A stretch of 64,000 bases of DNA from Corella eumyota. Lineage: Eukaryota; Chordata; Ascidiacea; Phlebobranchia; Corellidae. The position numbers and the translations under genes were made by a program. Each line of letters opens with the position of its first letter. Position 1 is the first letter of the stretch. This document shows, piece by piece, positions 12,570 through 26,079 of the stretch. The stretch spans positions 8,060,001-8,124,000 of the forward strand of contig OY720098.1 of assembly GCA_963082875.1 (NCBI GenBank). The letters run 5' to 3'. Below the pieces are notes generated by a model. That model worked only from the letters and a program-made list of their open reading frames with translations, searched no databases and had not been told where the DNA came from.

Positions 12570-14472
12570 GATCACATTAACGTAACTTCTTCAAGTAAGT
12601 ATTATTTTAAATAATTCTAATTTTAGTGATTCGTATATTTTTAACTCCTATTGACTAATAACAGTTTAAGATGGTAATTTTTTTTTTTTGTATATATTAT
12701 TATCCTCGATGTGGGAAAGTCGAATGCACGACTTTAACATAAAACATCAGTTACTCCGACCCAGTCTTGAGTTGCTTGTGGCAGTTTGGGATACTATAGA
12801 TTATAATCGCCGGATAATTGTACTGCTTGATTAGAGCTGGCTCAGCAGGAGTTCATACCATTTATAGGGCCTTACCCAAGGGTGCTACAGAATAAGATCG
12901 GTGGGAATTAAACCCACGACCTCATGTGTGATGTAGCAAGTGTTCTTACCACTTGGTTGTTATATTTAGTCAGTAGGATTTTGGCTATATGTGTACTTGA
13001 AATTTATTTGAAATAGTTGAAAACTTAACATTGTTTACTACAGCCAATTTATGCTACCTCCAAAAAAAAAATAATGACGTATTTATTTTTATTTAGGGTG
13101 TTTTTAAATTTCTTCAAGAGCGATTTTTAGCATCTTAGCAGGAAAAATTTCTTATCGAAAATTTTTTTTTAATTTTTTTTTTTTTTTGATATGTAGGTTT
13201 TAATAAATGTTTTATATCTTTATTATAAATTAAGCACTTTACCCTTTAAATCATGGGTTTAATCTGTCGTTTTTATTCTGTTTAAAATCAAATTGTTTTG
13301 TCTTCCAAAGACTTATTTTAACCAAACATGGTCGATTTTTTTATAAACAGTTTCAAACTGTTTTGTAGCCATTTTATATTTTAATTAGTGACTTTTTTTG
13401 TCTCCGTTTAATAATGACCAATTAGCAATTATTTCCTGTTTATTAAAGTGATATTTTTTTTACCAATGACCAAATCTGTTTGAACACATTTCTTGATTTA
13501 TTTAAATATGACTTACTTAAGATTGTCGTTACGGTTGCAAGTTTGAAGCAATTTAAATGGTTTAAAAACACAACTACTTAAATTTGTTTAAATTTAAAGA
13601 AGTTAAAAAGGTACACCATGCTAATATGAAAAAATTGATAACAGCATACCATATATTGGGCCATTCTGTAATTGCTAAATTAGGTAATGAAAAAGTTTAC
13701 TTTGATTATTTGTGTGCTTTTTAAATGCTTAAAATGAATTTGTGGTTAAAAAGTTTGTCAACTCAATTTGAAATATATTTATACTTTATTAGCAGTTCTG
13801 TAATTCTGCATTTGTTTTTTTTTCTTATTAACTAACCCATTTATTGTCCCTTTTTAATTGAATATTATACTGTATCTGTTTGGCAATGCCTGTTATTTGA
13901 ACTATTCCTGTAAGTTCAATTTTTAAAACCCCTTGTCAGTTATCGCCCTTTGAAATGTTCCACAAATGTGTTTTTTTTGGTAAATATATAGTTTGTTTAA
14001 GTTAAATATTGGTTTACAAGTATGTAATTGCAACTAAATTACAGGAAAAAAATGTTGCACAAAGTGCCTAGTTTTGATATTTCTTTATTTAGCCTTTAAC
14101 TCTATGATAAAAAGTTGTACGATTTTCCCAGGAAATAATAATAAAAATATTCAAAATAATGTGATCTTGGTTTATTAACAGTAGCTGTTGCATTTTAGTT
14201 AAATAATTATTAAATAAATTCCACCTTGTTATTTTAAATAACGCAACCACTAAAAAGCAAACTGTGGAATGACCAAATATGTAAGTACAACAATATTTTT
14301 TCAGTTAGGCGTTGGTAGGTGATATAAATTAAAAATATATGATCATATAAATGCATTACAAAAGCACAAGTATATAGTAAAAATGTAACACAATGTGAAG
14401 GTCAATAATACATTTATACAAGAGTTTAATGATAATAAAAATATGCTGATATGGTTTGTTTAGACATTTTGT
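12570..14472. other. TNIP-like 3' region and convergent intergenic DNA
   Basis: No coding exon seen. A strong donor (TTCAA|GTAAGT at about 12596) and an acceptor (TTATTTAG ending 13096) suggest a 3'UTR intron of the TNIP-like gene, which would contain the second SINE copy. A minus-strand AATAAA near 14172 probably ends the SPARC-like transcript. Confidence 0.4.
12688..12965 (-). mobile_element. tRNA-derived SINE, copy 2
   Basis: Same family as the element near 9.5 kb but inverted. Read on the minus strand it shows an A-box-like AAGTGGTAAGAACACTTGC, a B-box-like GGGTTTAATTCCC, the shared body with CCCAAACTGCCACAAGCAAC, and an A-rich tail (T-run at about 12676-12690 on the plus strand). Confidence 0.75.
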
Positions 14473-17400
14473 TTATAAAATTTCTAATCTTGATTCCTTG
14501 TCATGCCCGTCCAGTTCAACTTCAGCTACAATAAAAATATAACGTTAAATTAGTTTAAATTACCAAAAGTATTATCCACATAATATTGGTTATTAAGCTG
14601 AATTTTAACAATACAACACAATAATAATGAACTAACTTCGTTCAATCGTAGAGACATATTTTTTTGTTTTAAGCCCACATTTGTGGCTTTTAAACACTTC
14701 CATTTTCACCTAAAGTTGTCTTTCGGTTTCGGAAAATCTAACTACTAACGTATATTTTATCACTTACCCAAGCGATTTGTATACCAGTTCCAACCGCTTT
14801 CAACCAGACAATATTTCCACTCAGACGCTTCCAGCTTTTTGTTTTTATTACTGTCACATTTTCTGTATTAATTACAGAAAGTTTTGTAAATAATCTCATG
14901 ATTATAAATTAAGAAAAATAATTAAGAGCGGGTTTATTTAGTTCTTTTGGGCCTAAGTAAATCTATAGTCAAAGACAAGTTATTCTTTTTTTACGATTTT
15001 ATAACATGTTAGATTGTTGTTTAACTAACAACATTAACCACAAATATTTTCCTACCTGAAGAAATTTTTGGCACAATGTTCCATAGGCATAAGAGCATAA
15101 CGGAATCGGTTTAGTTCTCTTCTTGATAATTTTTGATCCTTGTTTTTATCAAGCTGCTCGAATTTCCACTGAACAAAAAGGATTAATACTTTTTTTAATA
15201 CTACTAACATTTGCGCTTTAAAAATTCTAACAGGGTAATTTTGTCAACTTAAAAAGGTTTGGTATTAACGTATTATAGCATTTACCTGACGGCTATAATA
15301 TACTTAAATAAGCCAACTGATAATTTAATGCTAAGTAATTGATCTTACCTGAGCCACGTTTGCTCTTCCATCCAAGTCGGTGCTTACAAGAGATTTTCTT
15401 GGATCAATTGTTCCAAATTCATCCGTATCTTTTAAGTGAACAAACCAGTCCATTAACCGAAAAGGAAATTGCCTCAATTCTTCTTTGCTGCATTTTGTTT
15501 GCGATGCTGTACGGGTTTAAATTAAATTTGTCAACACAATGATATTAGGTAGTTAAAAATTATCGTTAACTAAGGCTATGTTAAAATGCATATACCAATG
15601 CAAGGGCCTCCATATGCCACTTTGATGTTTTTCTTCTTGCGGCATCCTTCCACATGCATCAAGCACTCATTGTCGTATTGTCGTCCAAAAACGCTGCATA
15701 CCGGCACAGTTGCCCTTAATTAAAGCACGTTAAGTTATGTTTATGTAGTTGAGGCCTTAACCCAATACTGAATCAGTTTAAAGTTCTTTAAATCGTTTTG
15801 TTTAGCCATTATGTTATAGCCCGAAATAAATTTGTATTTGTTTTCGATACAGACTATAGTTGTTGTGTTTAATATTAATACTTGTAGTGTACTATAGAAG
15901 AATATTATTAAGAATAAGTCAATAAAGTTCTTACTCTCCGTCGCAAGATTTTGGGCAAACGCATTCTGGCTTTCTATCTCCATTTTGATCAGTTATAACC
16001 TGACACCAAGAACCTTTTGGGCGTTTTCCACATTTGCGACGTTGACACAAACCTGTAAGTTTTTAATTTAATATTGAAGTTAAGTTTTTTTGATGTACGC
16101 TTATAGCTTTAAACTAAACCATCTTTGTTGTATTTTTTAAAGTAAGTTTATACTTTATCTAGCGTTATAAAAAGTTGTTGTGTTGTTTATTATCCTGCTA
16201 TAAATTTGTTCTTAAAATGTATATGAAGATAAAACACCGGTAATAAATATAAGTTTGTAGAAAGCTATTTCTTAGTAAAGTTGCTGAGTTTTATATTGAA
16301 ACAGGAGTATGTTAATACAGTTCGGTTTCCTATGGTAAGCTTATCAGCGGGTGGCAAACTATTGGCGTGAGTTTGTCAAAAAGCGCTTTCTATAATGCTG
16401 TGCTTAGTTTAAATTTAAAAAAAATAATCAATAGGAAAAAAATTTGAATTAAACTTGTGTTACTTAAACTTTTAACTACCGCCTATAAATACATATATGT
16501 AAAACAAATCCCCAAATTAGTAGACTTAAATGGTTAAACTTTTTTAATTTACTCAGGATTAAATTTGTTGTACAATATACCAAATATCACAAAGTCACGT
16601 TTTTTTCTTTTTGTTGCTTATTTATATGAAAGGTCAGTGCGCCTACGCAGCCTACGCATATCTAACGAGGCGCTACTCCTGGGTTGTTTACCGTCATGGG
16701 ATTGTACTGGAATTTAAATATCGAAAGCTGAAAGTTTTATGCAATATCAAAGTTTGTAAATTTAACTTAAAAATGTTAACAACTTTTTTTCAAAATAAAG
16801 AGAAATCTGTTAAAAATATGTGAATTTGTCTAAAATTAATGGTGCGTAAATAGTATACATTAACAACATTTTAGGTTTTCCGTAATGTACATGCTCTTGT
16901 GTTTATTAAATACAGCAGCATTTCTACTTAGTTTGCAATAACAATTTTAGCTCAAAAATTTTTTTAAATGTTGGTTTTATATTACTATTAAACATAAGTT
17001 ATTTACGAAACAAATATAAAAGAATATAAGTAACTATAACATTCACACGAAAGTTACCAAACATCAAAATAAATACACTTACGTTCATCAGACATCAAAT
17101 TATATTCAATTTGTGTGTAAGATCTTTTCTTTTTTGCCTAAAATTAAAAGCAAATATTATTAAATTAGTGTAACTATCATCAAAAAACCAGATACTAAAA
17201 CAACTTTACTTATAAAGACCCTTTAAAAACATATTAAAATTGGTATATGGGTCATGTTATCGAAACAACAGTATTAATTTATTTTATAGGCTTTTAGTAT
17301 TATAAAATAATCGATAATTAAATAGTTTAAAATTTAATTACAATGAAGTTTAAATACAAAAAAAAAATTATGAACTATAGTCAATATTGATATTTGTTAA

Positions 17401-18267
17401 AAATGTTACAAGAGACCATAACATAAGTTTTAAGTTATATGTATGTATACGGTACTTGGTTGTGGTCATAAGTTTAATGGCTTAAGAGCCTTTGGCGAAT
17501 AACATTTTCGTTGTCCGTAAATATCGGATGACGTAATTAACTATATCCTACTAAACCGGGCGTTGATTGTGGTTACTTCAGGAGTAAAGTCTGTTTTTTA
17601 TCGTTGCCAGTTTAAGTTTTTTAATTTGAAGTACTTTCAGGCCACCCATATATACGTATATTGGTTTAAAATGATATTTAAATATTACTTTTATAATTGA
17701 GCTGATTAAATTACAGTTTTTTCGGCCAAAAATGATTATATATTTTTCATGGATTAACCGTAATTGTGTGGTTTATATAATTTTGTTGAAAGCTTCAATT
17801 ACGTTAAGGCGAAAAGTATCCATTGCTAAACACGTGTATTTACAGCTGTAATTTCATATGTTTTATCCTGATTTGCTTGCTTCAAAGTGCATGTTAGTGC
17901 CAAGTTTTGTCAAAACCACTTTTCCCACAAAATGACGTAATGAAATAAATAACTATAGGTTTTTTTTTGTTTTGACATAAGCTATATAAATAAAGCATTT
18001 AGGAAGCAAAAACTAAATTTTTAAGCATTTTATACAACGCTAAAACCTACTATTATTGTTATTTTAAAAATGTTCTTAGTAGCACCATGTTAAAAAACAT
18101 ATTCTGCATAATTTATTTATATTTTAAAATTACAGTTATGAATTATTAATAAAATAACGCTGTAGGTGAAATACGTAAGTTTTTAATATATTAGTTACCT
18201 GCGCTTCTTGAATGGCAACAACTAAAAACAAGGCGGCAGTTAGAATAGTGAAGTATTTTAAATCCAT
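14473..18267 (-). CDS. SPARC: SPARC-like matricellular protein (follistatin, Kazal, EC domains)
   Basis: Eight exons (18267-18199, 17137-17083, 16052-15935, 15714-15596, 15506-15349, 15168-15056, 14862-14768, 14525-14473) give 259 aa. Residues 1-23 are a signal peptide. A short basic segment follows, then a Cys-rich follistatin-like module (CQRRKCGK...CVCPKSC) and a Kazal module (VCSVFGRQYDNEC...YGGPC, about residues 84-128). The extracellular calcium-binding domain has LMPMEHC, as in SPARC (IPMEHC), and two EF loops. These are D180-KNKDQKLSRR-E191 and D214-SNKNKKLEAS-E225, both with canonical 12-residue spacing. SPARC binds collagen and calcium in the matrix. The acidic N-terminal domain of vertebrate SPARC is missing and replaced by about 20 basic residues. 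FSTL1 is less likely because of the PMEHC block. Confidence 0.85.
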
Positions 18268-20896
18268 TTTTAAACTTTAATATACACTACACTTAGTTCC
18301 CTGTAAATCAAACAAGTTTGTGAAAATTAAATATTGATCGGTTTTACTTAAACTGAATTTGTCTAAAAATATGTAAACTGTTGCTAAACGGCTTGATTTA
18401 AACTAATAGGATTTTCTCTATACTTTATTAATCGTAAAGCGAAGATCCTGTTTTAAAAAATATTTTTTCTTTGTTTAAAAATTTGATGTAAGTAAGTAAA
18501 AATCTTTTAACAAGGAAACGTAAGGGATCAGCCTAATGGACGTTATCAATATTGTGGTATACACTACTTTGAATTTATGTTTAGATACGACTATTTAAAA
18601 ATGACTAACTGGTCTTGTCTCGTAGACTAAGCACTCACGTTTACCTAAATATGGCCGCTCGGTTGAAGTCTGTCTACAATGTTGAAAACTTTATCATTTT
18701 AAAATCTTTATTATTTTTGAGTGAGTGTAAACATATTAAATTAGTTGTTAAAATTTTTCTGATTTTGGTGCTGAATTTTATATGAAAAAAACTAAAATAT
18801 AAAATGTAAAAAGGGTTTTAAATTTCTCCTAAGATGATTTTTTGAAATATGAAATTTTATATTGGTTTTTAGAGATTGTTGTTAACAGCTTACGTGTGAT
18901 TTTAGCGTTACTGAGTTCAAATGATCCGTAACTGAATTGTTTGGCGATTTAAAAACTGACCACTTTCCCCACAAACTCTTAAACCTCGTTTTTGTATTTT
19001 CCTTATTCGGTTTTCGACAACGAGCTCTTTGTGTTCGTCTAATAGGCCGTTAATGAGACGCTATAAAACATAAAACGTAGTCACGATGCCCAAAATACGG
19101 CCAGCAATTAATTCATTTCGTATAACGGCCGTAAAAATATCTTCAGTTTACGCCGTATATATGACATGTGGCGGAGACGTACGAAAATCAATGTTTTTTC
19201 ATCAATCAACATTTGTTACGCCCTTCCTATTAACATTAGTATTGCCGCTCCTTATTAAGCCAAACGATAAACGTTCTCTTTATTGTAGATTTTGTTTGAT
19301 AGATCTACATTTAAAACAAAACAAATTCAGTATTGCGTATTTTATTATTTTTTGCTAAACTTCAGCACTTTGGATATGTGTCCTTGTAATAAATTGTGTC
19401 TATGCAGACTTTACCTAACTTGATGAACACGAAATATACTTTCGTGTTTAACATCTAACCTTGCCAAATGCTTTCTTGCAAGCGGATTAAAACTTAGAAA
19501 TCTAAAATTTTGTAGCCCTTTCTTTAGATTTATATAAAAAAAATTACGAACAACTTGCAATACTGGCAGTGTGGTGTTAAACAACAACAAACACGTCTGA
19601 CCTCAAATCTATAACTTAACTTCATTTAACTTGAAAATAAAACTCAAGTGCTTATAAGTAAACAGGTTAAGTTTAGTAGTTAATGTTTAATCTCATTTTT
19701 TTTATAAGTCTTATTATACTCTTAGCATAAGATAATCCACAGTGGGTGGGCATTAGTTGTAATATTCGACATGTCTGAATTTACAATTGAAAGTACTTGT
19801 TCGATAATAACTGGCTACATATTTAACCGATTTAAATTCAAAACAAATTTTATTTCAATTTATTCGAATTACCGAAACTTTATACTATCATAAGCTAAGT
19901 TAAATTTTGTGCTACTAACTAACTATATATGACATCTTGTTGTAACCTAATACTTCGCTTTGACATCAAAACGGTCCAATTTAAAACTTCGATTGAAATA
20001 ATTTTGATACAGTTATCGTAATTTCGACTAACCTTTTAGGTCAGAACATTATACTTTTTAAACAAATACATACGAAGTGAATTTACCTACGCTTTGTGCC
20101 CGTATAGGCCTAAAAGCGACTACAGTCTTATACTTCTATAGAATATGCCTCGTAAATAAATAGACTTAACGCGATTTTCCAATTGATGTCCCGCCATCGT
20201 AGTTAGACATCGAAAACCGCTTTCTCTTTTTTTCCTACGCAGTCTGGTTGTGGTTTAAACACTTTTTAAGAAAATTGTAAGCTGGGAAAATTGTGTTCTA
20301 CTTTAAACAATCTTTTGGAATCTCGTGAATAATTAACTAGTCGTTCATTGACAGTCGTGAATTCGTTAGCTACGTTTTTACAATTCAAAATTATTTGGTT
20401 TCCGCCAGTTGTTTGTAATTAAATATTTAATTTTTTAAATTAAAAGTAAAGGCTCGTGTCTGGTGTCTTAATATATAAAACTGAGTTACCTTTTTTATTT
20501 TTCTTTATTTGAGCATTTTTTTCCACAAAAAAGCTTTTTGTGTGAAGACGTATATGTTAATTTTTAGTACTTCTTTGTTAATTTGAGAAAATCGCTTTGC
20601 TGTAAATGTAGGTGTCTTTGGTTTGACTCTCGCTAAATGCCTTACTACCAAAAATATGTACATATATTCAAGGAAAACAACACCTTAAATATTACACAAC
20701 GCATGACTGAGCACACTTTATTTTGCATCATTTTAACACTTCAACACATAATAACAAATTTTAAGTTTACATAATTTTAAGTTTTATTAAACACACACAA
20801 AAATTGCATACAGAACATAAAATAATTATAAATAAGTGGCTTGAATTATGATGGCAAAAATTAGCAAACTACATAACAAAAATAGTTGGCCCATAT
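18268..20896. other. Intergenic DNA between SPARC-like and P450 genes
   Basis: It holds the SPARC-like promoter at its left end and the P450 3' end at its right (minus-strand AATAAA at about 20710-20720). A 90-codon open frame at 19086-19358 shows no domain and no splice context, and I do not call it a gene. Nothing else recognised. Confidence 0.4.
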
Positions 20897-23800
20897 TTAA
20901 ACATTAGCCCGTCGTTCAGTGATTAAGTATAAGCCACCACGTGTGCGATAAACAATTTCGTTACATCTGACAATTTTGTGATCTGGGTCTACAGAAAATT
21001 TAAAGTTTTGAATGGCATGCACTAATGCTATCTTGATCTCGTTCAAAGCGAAATTCTGTCCAATACAATTCCTAAAAAGTAAAAGTTTATTTTTTGGTAT
21101 TTTTGAAGTGAAAATGAAAGATTTTTTTATAATCATAATAATCTAAGTTCTTAATTTATTTGTTTTTAACAACATTTGTGCAAATTTTTAAAACAGATAA
21201 TCTTTGTACCTGTGACCTGCAGAGAAAGGTACATGAGCATGACTATGTCGTCTTGAAACACTGTCCACATTAAATCGATCTGGATCAAACTTTTGGGGAT
21301 TCTTCCAAAATTCGACATGCCTCTGTGACCCAATCATTGAAATTTGTACCAAAGTGCCTTAAATCAGACACAAATGGTCTAAGTTTAAATCACTTAATAT
21401 CACCAAAGCTATAGTTTATAGAAAATGAATATATGTTGTTCTATAAACAGTTAATAAAAGTCTTAGTTTTACATTTTAATTTACTTTTTGCTAAAAAGCT
21501 AAAATAAACAGCTATAAATTCTCGTACAAATTGATTGACAAAAATTGTTTTTACCTTTTAACAAAGTCTTTCCCTTGAAGTGAATATCTTTGTTGAGTTG
21601 TCTGGTTACTGCGGGAACAGGAGGATAAATTCTTAAACTTTCCTTTATACACCTTGAAAGATGGTGTAACTTGGGAAGATCATTCCTACAATTAATAAAG
21701 TCGTGACATTTTATTTTATTATTTTTTCGGAAAACCTAAAGAAGTTGTATGCATGATCAAGATTTCCTTAAAATTACCATTTTACATATTTTCTTTCACC
21801 CATTGCCTCTTTGATTTCTTCATAACATTTGGTTTGGTGTCCCGGATTACAAGCCAAACAGTAAAGTGACCATGCCAGACCACTGGCAGTTGTGTCATGA
21901 CCTTCAAACATAAATGTATCAACCTCTGCTCTTATCTCGCTGTCAGTTAGTCCTTTTCCACTTTCATCCTAGATGCACAAAAAAAAATTTAATTTAGATT
22001 TTATTTTTTCATGCTTTCATACCAGAAGAAACACTTAAATTGTTTTACGAATGTATTACAATCCTAAATACTCAAATTTGATTCTGGATTTTGAAAGGAT
22101 TTTTAGCTTAATTTCGGAAATTTAACCAATTGACAAAAATGACATTACCTTGGCTTGTAAAAGCATGTCGAGAAAGTCAAGATATTCTCGCTTTGCTTTT
22201 TCCTCTTCTGTTTCATTTTTTCTTTTTGCAATCACAGATTCTGAGAAATGATGAACCCTGTCGCATGCTTCTTTAAACTGTTTTCCTTGATCACTTAAAA
22301 AAATAAAATCATAAAAATAAAACTTAAAAAGAAGATAATAATTAAAGTATATACATTAATAAATTTAATGAATTTTAATGATAATTAGGTATTAAGTGAA
22401 ACCTTTTGTTGTAAAAGTGATCGATTCGGTGAAGAAGATTTTTATCACGCTGCCGATTGATAAGTAAAGTTGAGAGGCTTAAAATTGAACTGATGTAGTT
22501 GTTTTTTCTAAAAACAATTTAAAATATTTACAAAAAAAATTATTATATTTTATTATATATATTTATTAAAACCACGCTCAACCGCGAAAGTAAACTTTTA
22601 AAAGCTAGGTGTCAGATTTCGAAATATTTTAGTTAAATCTTTAACATAACAACACTCATTTAATGTTTAAATATGTGTGCACAGTGTATTAAAACTTTAA
22701 AAAATAAAGTAAATAAACTTAGGTTACTTTTTATTTTGACAATTAGATTTAGGTTACTTTTCATTTTGACAATTAGACTTGTAGCTCATTAAGGCCTGGA
22801 GTATTGTGTCAAGGGTCATAAGACTACTTTGCTGAAAAACTTCAATACTTTTGCTATCACAATTCTCAGTCCATTGTAACCATTTATCCTAAATAACAAT
22901 AACATTCTTAAAAATTTTGACACTTGAAAAAAACATAAAAATAAAAGGTACCTTACAAAAGAAACATATCAAAAAATAATTAAGCACTTTAGTAATATAA
23001 ATCAACACTTAACTGTGCAATTAAATAAAAAAAAATAATACCAACTTACCACCATTGTAGTAGAACTGTTGTTCATGATTTCAATGTAAGGTTTTAAAAT
23101 TTCAAAGTGGAAAGCAGAGGTTAAAAGCCTTCGATGGCGAAACCATTCTTTGTTATTAAGCACCAATAAACCTCGTCCTAAACCAATTAATCTTTATTAA
23201 AAACAACCAAAATGAGTTAAATTTAAATTATTTTGCATACGAAAATGTCATATATTACTATAACTTGAAAGCACAGAACAACAGTTACCAAAGTATTTTC
23301 CTATATAAGTAACAAAAATATATTACCAAGCCATGGAATAAGACTGCCATAACCTTGTCTTGATTTTGGAGCTTCAGATGCTAAAAAATCAATAAAATCA
23401 TAATGGCAAATATAAGGTGTTTTAACATTTACAGAAAAAGGGACCTAATATTTTAAAATACAAAAGTTATATATTACCTGAGGCACCCAACACCAGTTTG
23501 ATAAGTTCAGGGTGGTGAATGGCAACAAAACAATTAAAGGGTCCTGGATAAATAGTAAATCCAATCGGAAATTGTTTTTCCTTTTCAGTAAAATAAGGAA
23601 TAAATTTTCCTGGGTCGGTATTGCCTTTGGTTACCTAAATATAAAATAAACTAGCTACAACTTTGAAAGATATAAAACAAAAATTAAAATTTGTTTAGAA
23701 AAAAAAAGATGTGAATTACCTGGCCAAGGTGACCCCAAAACCAATGGCACTTTGGCCCAGGCCAATCTTTGCGAAGATTCATGCGAAAAACATAAAATTT

Positions 23801-24090
23801 CCATAGTCTAAACACAAATAATTAGTTCACACTAGTAATTTTGCAAATTATCAATTGTTTTCTATCAATGCATAGTTAAAAATAAGTTTTATTAATAATC
23901 AGCATATAAATCTAAGCTATTAGTTTCTTAACACAAATTATCATAATGTAGGCTACATTTCATACCTGCTTGCAAATTTTAGTATATATAAAATAAAACC
24001 AGCCCAAAAGGTAGTGTACAGCAAAATTTTGAAATAGTGAAAATATGTACTTGAATTCAGGTCGAGTATCTCAGTTTTAGTTAGTTCCAT
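20897..24090 (-). CDS. Cytochrome P450, CYP4 family
   Basis: Twelve exons, from 24090-23966 down to 21071-20897, give 525 aa, the usual CYP4 length. The N-terminus has a membrane anchor (about residues 20-40). Family motifs in order: [14 protein letters not shown] (helix C), [10 protein letters not shown], the I-helix [16 protein letters not shown] with the CYP4-type glutamate, KESLR (ExxR), FDPDRF, and the heme loop [15 protein letters not shown] with Cys470 as the heme ligand. CYP4 enzymes hydroxylate fatty acids and eicosanoids at the omega end in the endoplasmic reticulum. The usual Pro of FSAGPRNC is His here. Exon 6 ends in a 30-bp tandem duplication that copies the splice donor. I cannot assign a subfamily; CYP4F or CYP4V would be natural candidates. 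Confidence 0.93.
22719..22778. repeat. 30-bp tandem duplication spanning a P450 splice donor
   Basis: Two 30-bp copies (22719-22748 and 22749-22778) differ at two positions. The right copy contains the end of P450 exon 6 and its GTAACC donor (exon ends 22758). The left copy is intronic and repeats the donor. Confidence 0.9.
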
Positions 24091-26079
24091 TTTTAATCAG
24101 TTTTATTTTATTTTAACTTACTAAATGCTAAAACACATTTAGGTGGATTTTAAGGCGCAACTATACGTAGAAAACTTAAGCATGTAAAGAATGTATGTAA
24201 CTTTTGTAGAAAACAAAAACCCTAACTGCAGCCTTGGCTCAAATGCTTGCTTCAACCTTTGTACAAATGATTAAGAGAAAGTCACAAGTCATAATGTTTT
24301 GTTTACATTAGTTGGTCAAAAAATCAAAACAGGAGGTTGCCAAAACGTTTTAAATTTTGTCGTTGCTAACATTTTATTTAGTTGGCAAACCTGCCTTAAC
24401 CAGTTTCAAAGATTTATATTATTGCAATTACACCTTATCAAAGGTGGGCACTAAACCGTTAATGCGTTAATCGTTAATTAACGAAGTTAAATTTTTCGAT
24501 AAACTTTAACTTTTAAGTTAACTTTAAAAATCGTTAACGGACCTGTTAACTTTTGTTAAATTGTGCTTCCGTTAAATTAAGTCCGTTAATTTTATATTTT
24601 TGCTAAGTTTACCATGTTAATATAAAAGTATATATGTTTTATTTTTCCGTTTATTGGGTTTAATCGTTTCAATAAACGATGTATACCACCACCACCTGGC
24701 CGCTGTTATTTGGGCATTCTTTCAGCTTTGAAAACGTCATTTAAACTTACGTTTGTGTAGTTAAAATATCAACTAAGATAAAAACTGCTGTTTTTTTAAA
24801 AAATAGGGCCGTTTCTTTGTTTGTTTTATTTAAATTTTAACGTTAACGGTTATCGATAACTACCGTTACATTTTGTTTAATTTAACTTATTAACGTTAAC
24901 AAAGTTAATGTACTATGTAACGAATTATCACTTAACGAAGTTACTTTCTGGGTTAACTGTGCCCACCTATGCACCTTATTTCGATACTACGGGTTTAATG
25001 TACTTTACTTATGTCAAGATCAACTAGATTTATTGGATAAATAAAATATGGTTCGAAATCGTTCAATCATTTTTAATTACCATCTATTTAAGCAAATATA
25101 GATATAAACTAGATTTAAATAAAAAAACTCATTACGTAATCGCAAATGGAGCACAAACTACGGGATAGAGATTTTTTACGACGCTCGAACAACTTATCTA
25201 ACTTATTAATCTTCTCGCCTTATCTATAATTGCGGTATAACCGGAAATAGTAGTAGTGGGAGTACTAGCGGGACTAATAACAAATCGTATGATATACTGC
25301 AGAAACAATAGATTAGGGAAAATTTATTGTTATGAAGCAATGCAAAAATAGATTTATTTGATAAATAAAATATTGTTCAAAATCATTTGAATATTTTTTT
25401 TAATAATTATTAAGAATAAAAAATATGCTTCAATTTTAATTAAGAATATAACATAACTTAATAAATGAGATATTAAATTGTGAATAATTAGACTAAACGG
25501 GGGGTCTTTGCCTCCCCTCTAACAAAAATAGTTAAAATTTTAACACATTTTTTACTTATTGGCATTACTTGTTAAGGCATTAAATTGATATTGAAGTTTT
25601 AATAAATAAACAAGTATTTAAATAAAATAAACAATCAAAAATTAGTTTTTAAATAATATTAATATTGGAACACAGTATTATTATAAACAACGTACCAAAA
25701 TTTTAGAACTTAATATATAAAATTAAAAGTTATTTTAAACAAAATTCGGATGATTAAGAATAATAAAAAGAATAATAATAATATTGACAATAACAATATG
25801 TTTCGAAGTCTAAGATTTCTAACAATAATAAATTGCAATGTGCAACTCTTCAAAAAAAATACAAAGCATTTATGAAAGGTGGGCTTGATCATTAAAGATA
25901 TGATAATAATAACTAAATTAATTTGATTCAACATACTCTATTATCAAATCATTTTGTTTAGGTGATTACATGCTTAGGTAGTGATATTCAAGGTTATGTT
26001 TTTAATAATTCTTTTATACAAGCAGAATGCGTATTACAATAATTAAATATATAAGTAGTTAATCAATATTAAAAATATT
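24091..26079. other. Intergenic DNA around a MITE
   Basis: Apart from the MITE at 24439-24971, I see no gene. The left end is the P450 promoter. The right end, from about 25708, belongs to the downstream flank of the duplicated O-fucosyltransferase unit. Confidence 0.5.
24439..24971. mobile_element. hAT-like non-autonomous MITE with intact 8-bp target duplication
   Basis: The element begins CAAAGGTGGGCAC and ends GTGCCCACCTATG, so its termini are inverted repeats (CAxAGGTGGGCAC). It is flanked on both sides by the identical octamer CACCTTAT (24431-24438 and 24972-24979). An 8-bp duplication, CA termini and no coding capacity fit a hAT-superfamily MITE. The subterminal parts are dense in GTTAAC/CGTTAA motifs in both orientations, possible transposase-binding repeats. 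Confidence 0.85.

Noticed and set aside
15339-15542. 67-codon plus-strand frame
   Set aside because: Antisense to SPARC-like exon 5.
19086-19358. 90-codon frame between SPARC-like and P450 genes
   Set aside because: No domain, no repeats, no splice context. Such length can arise by chance.
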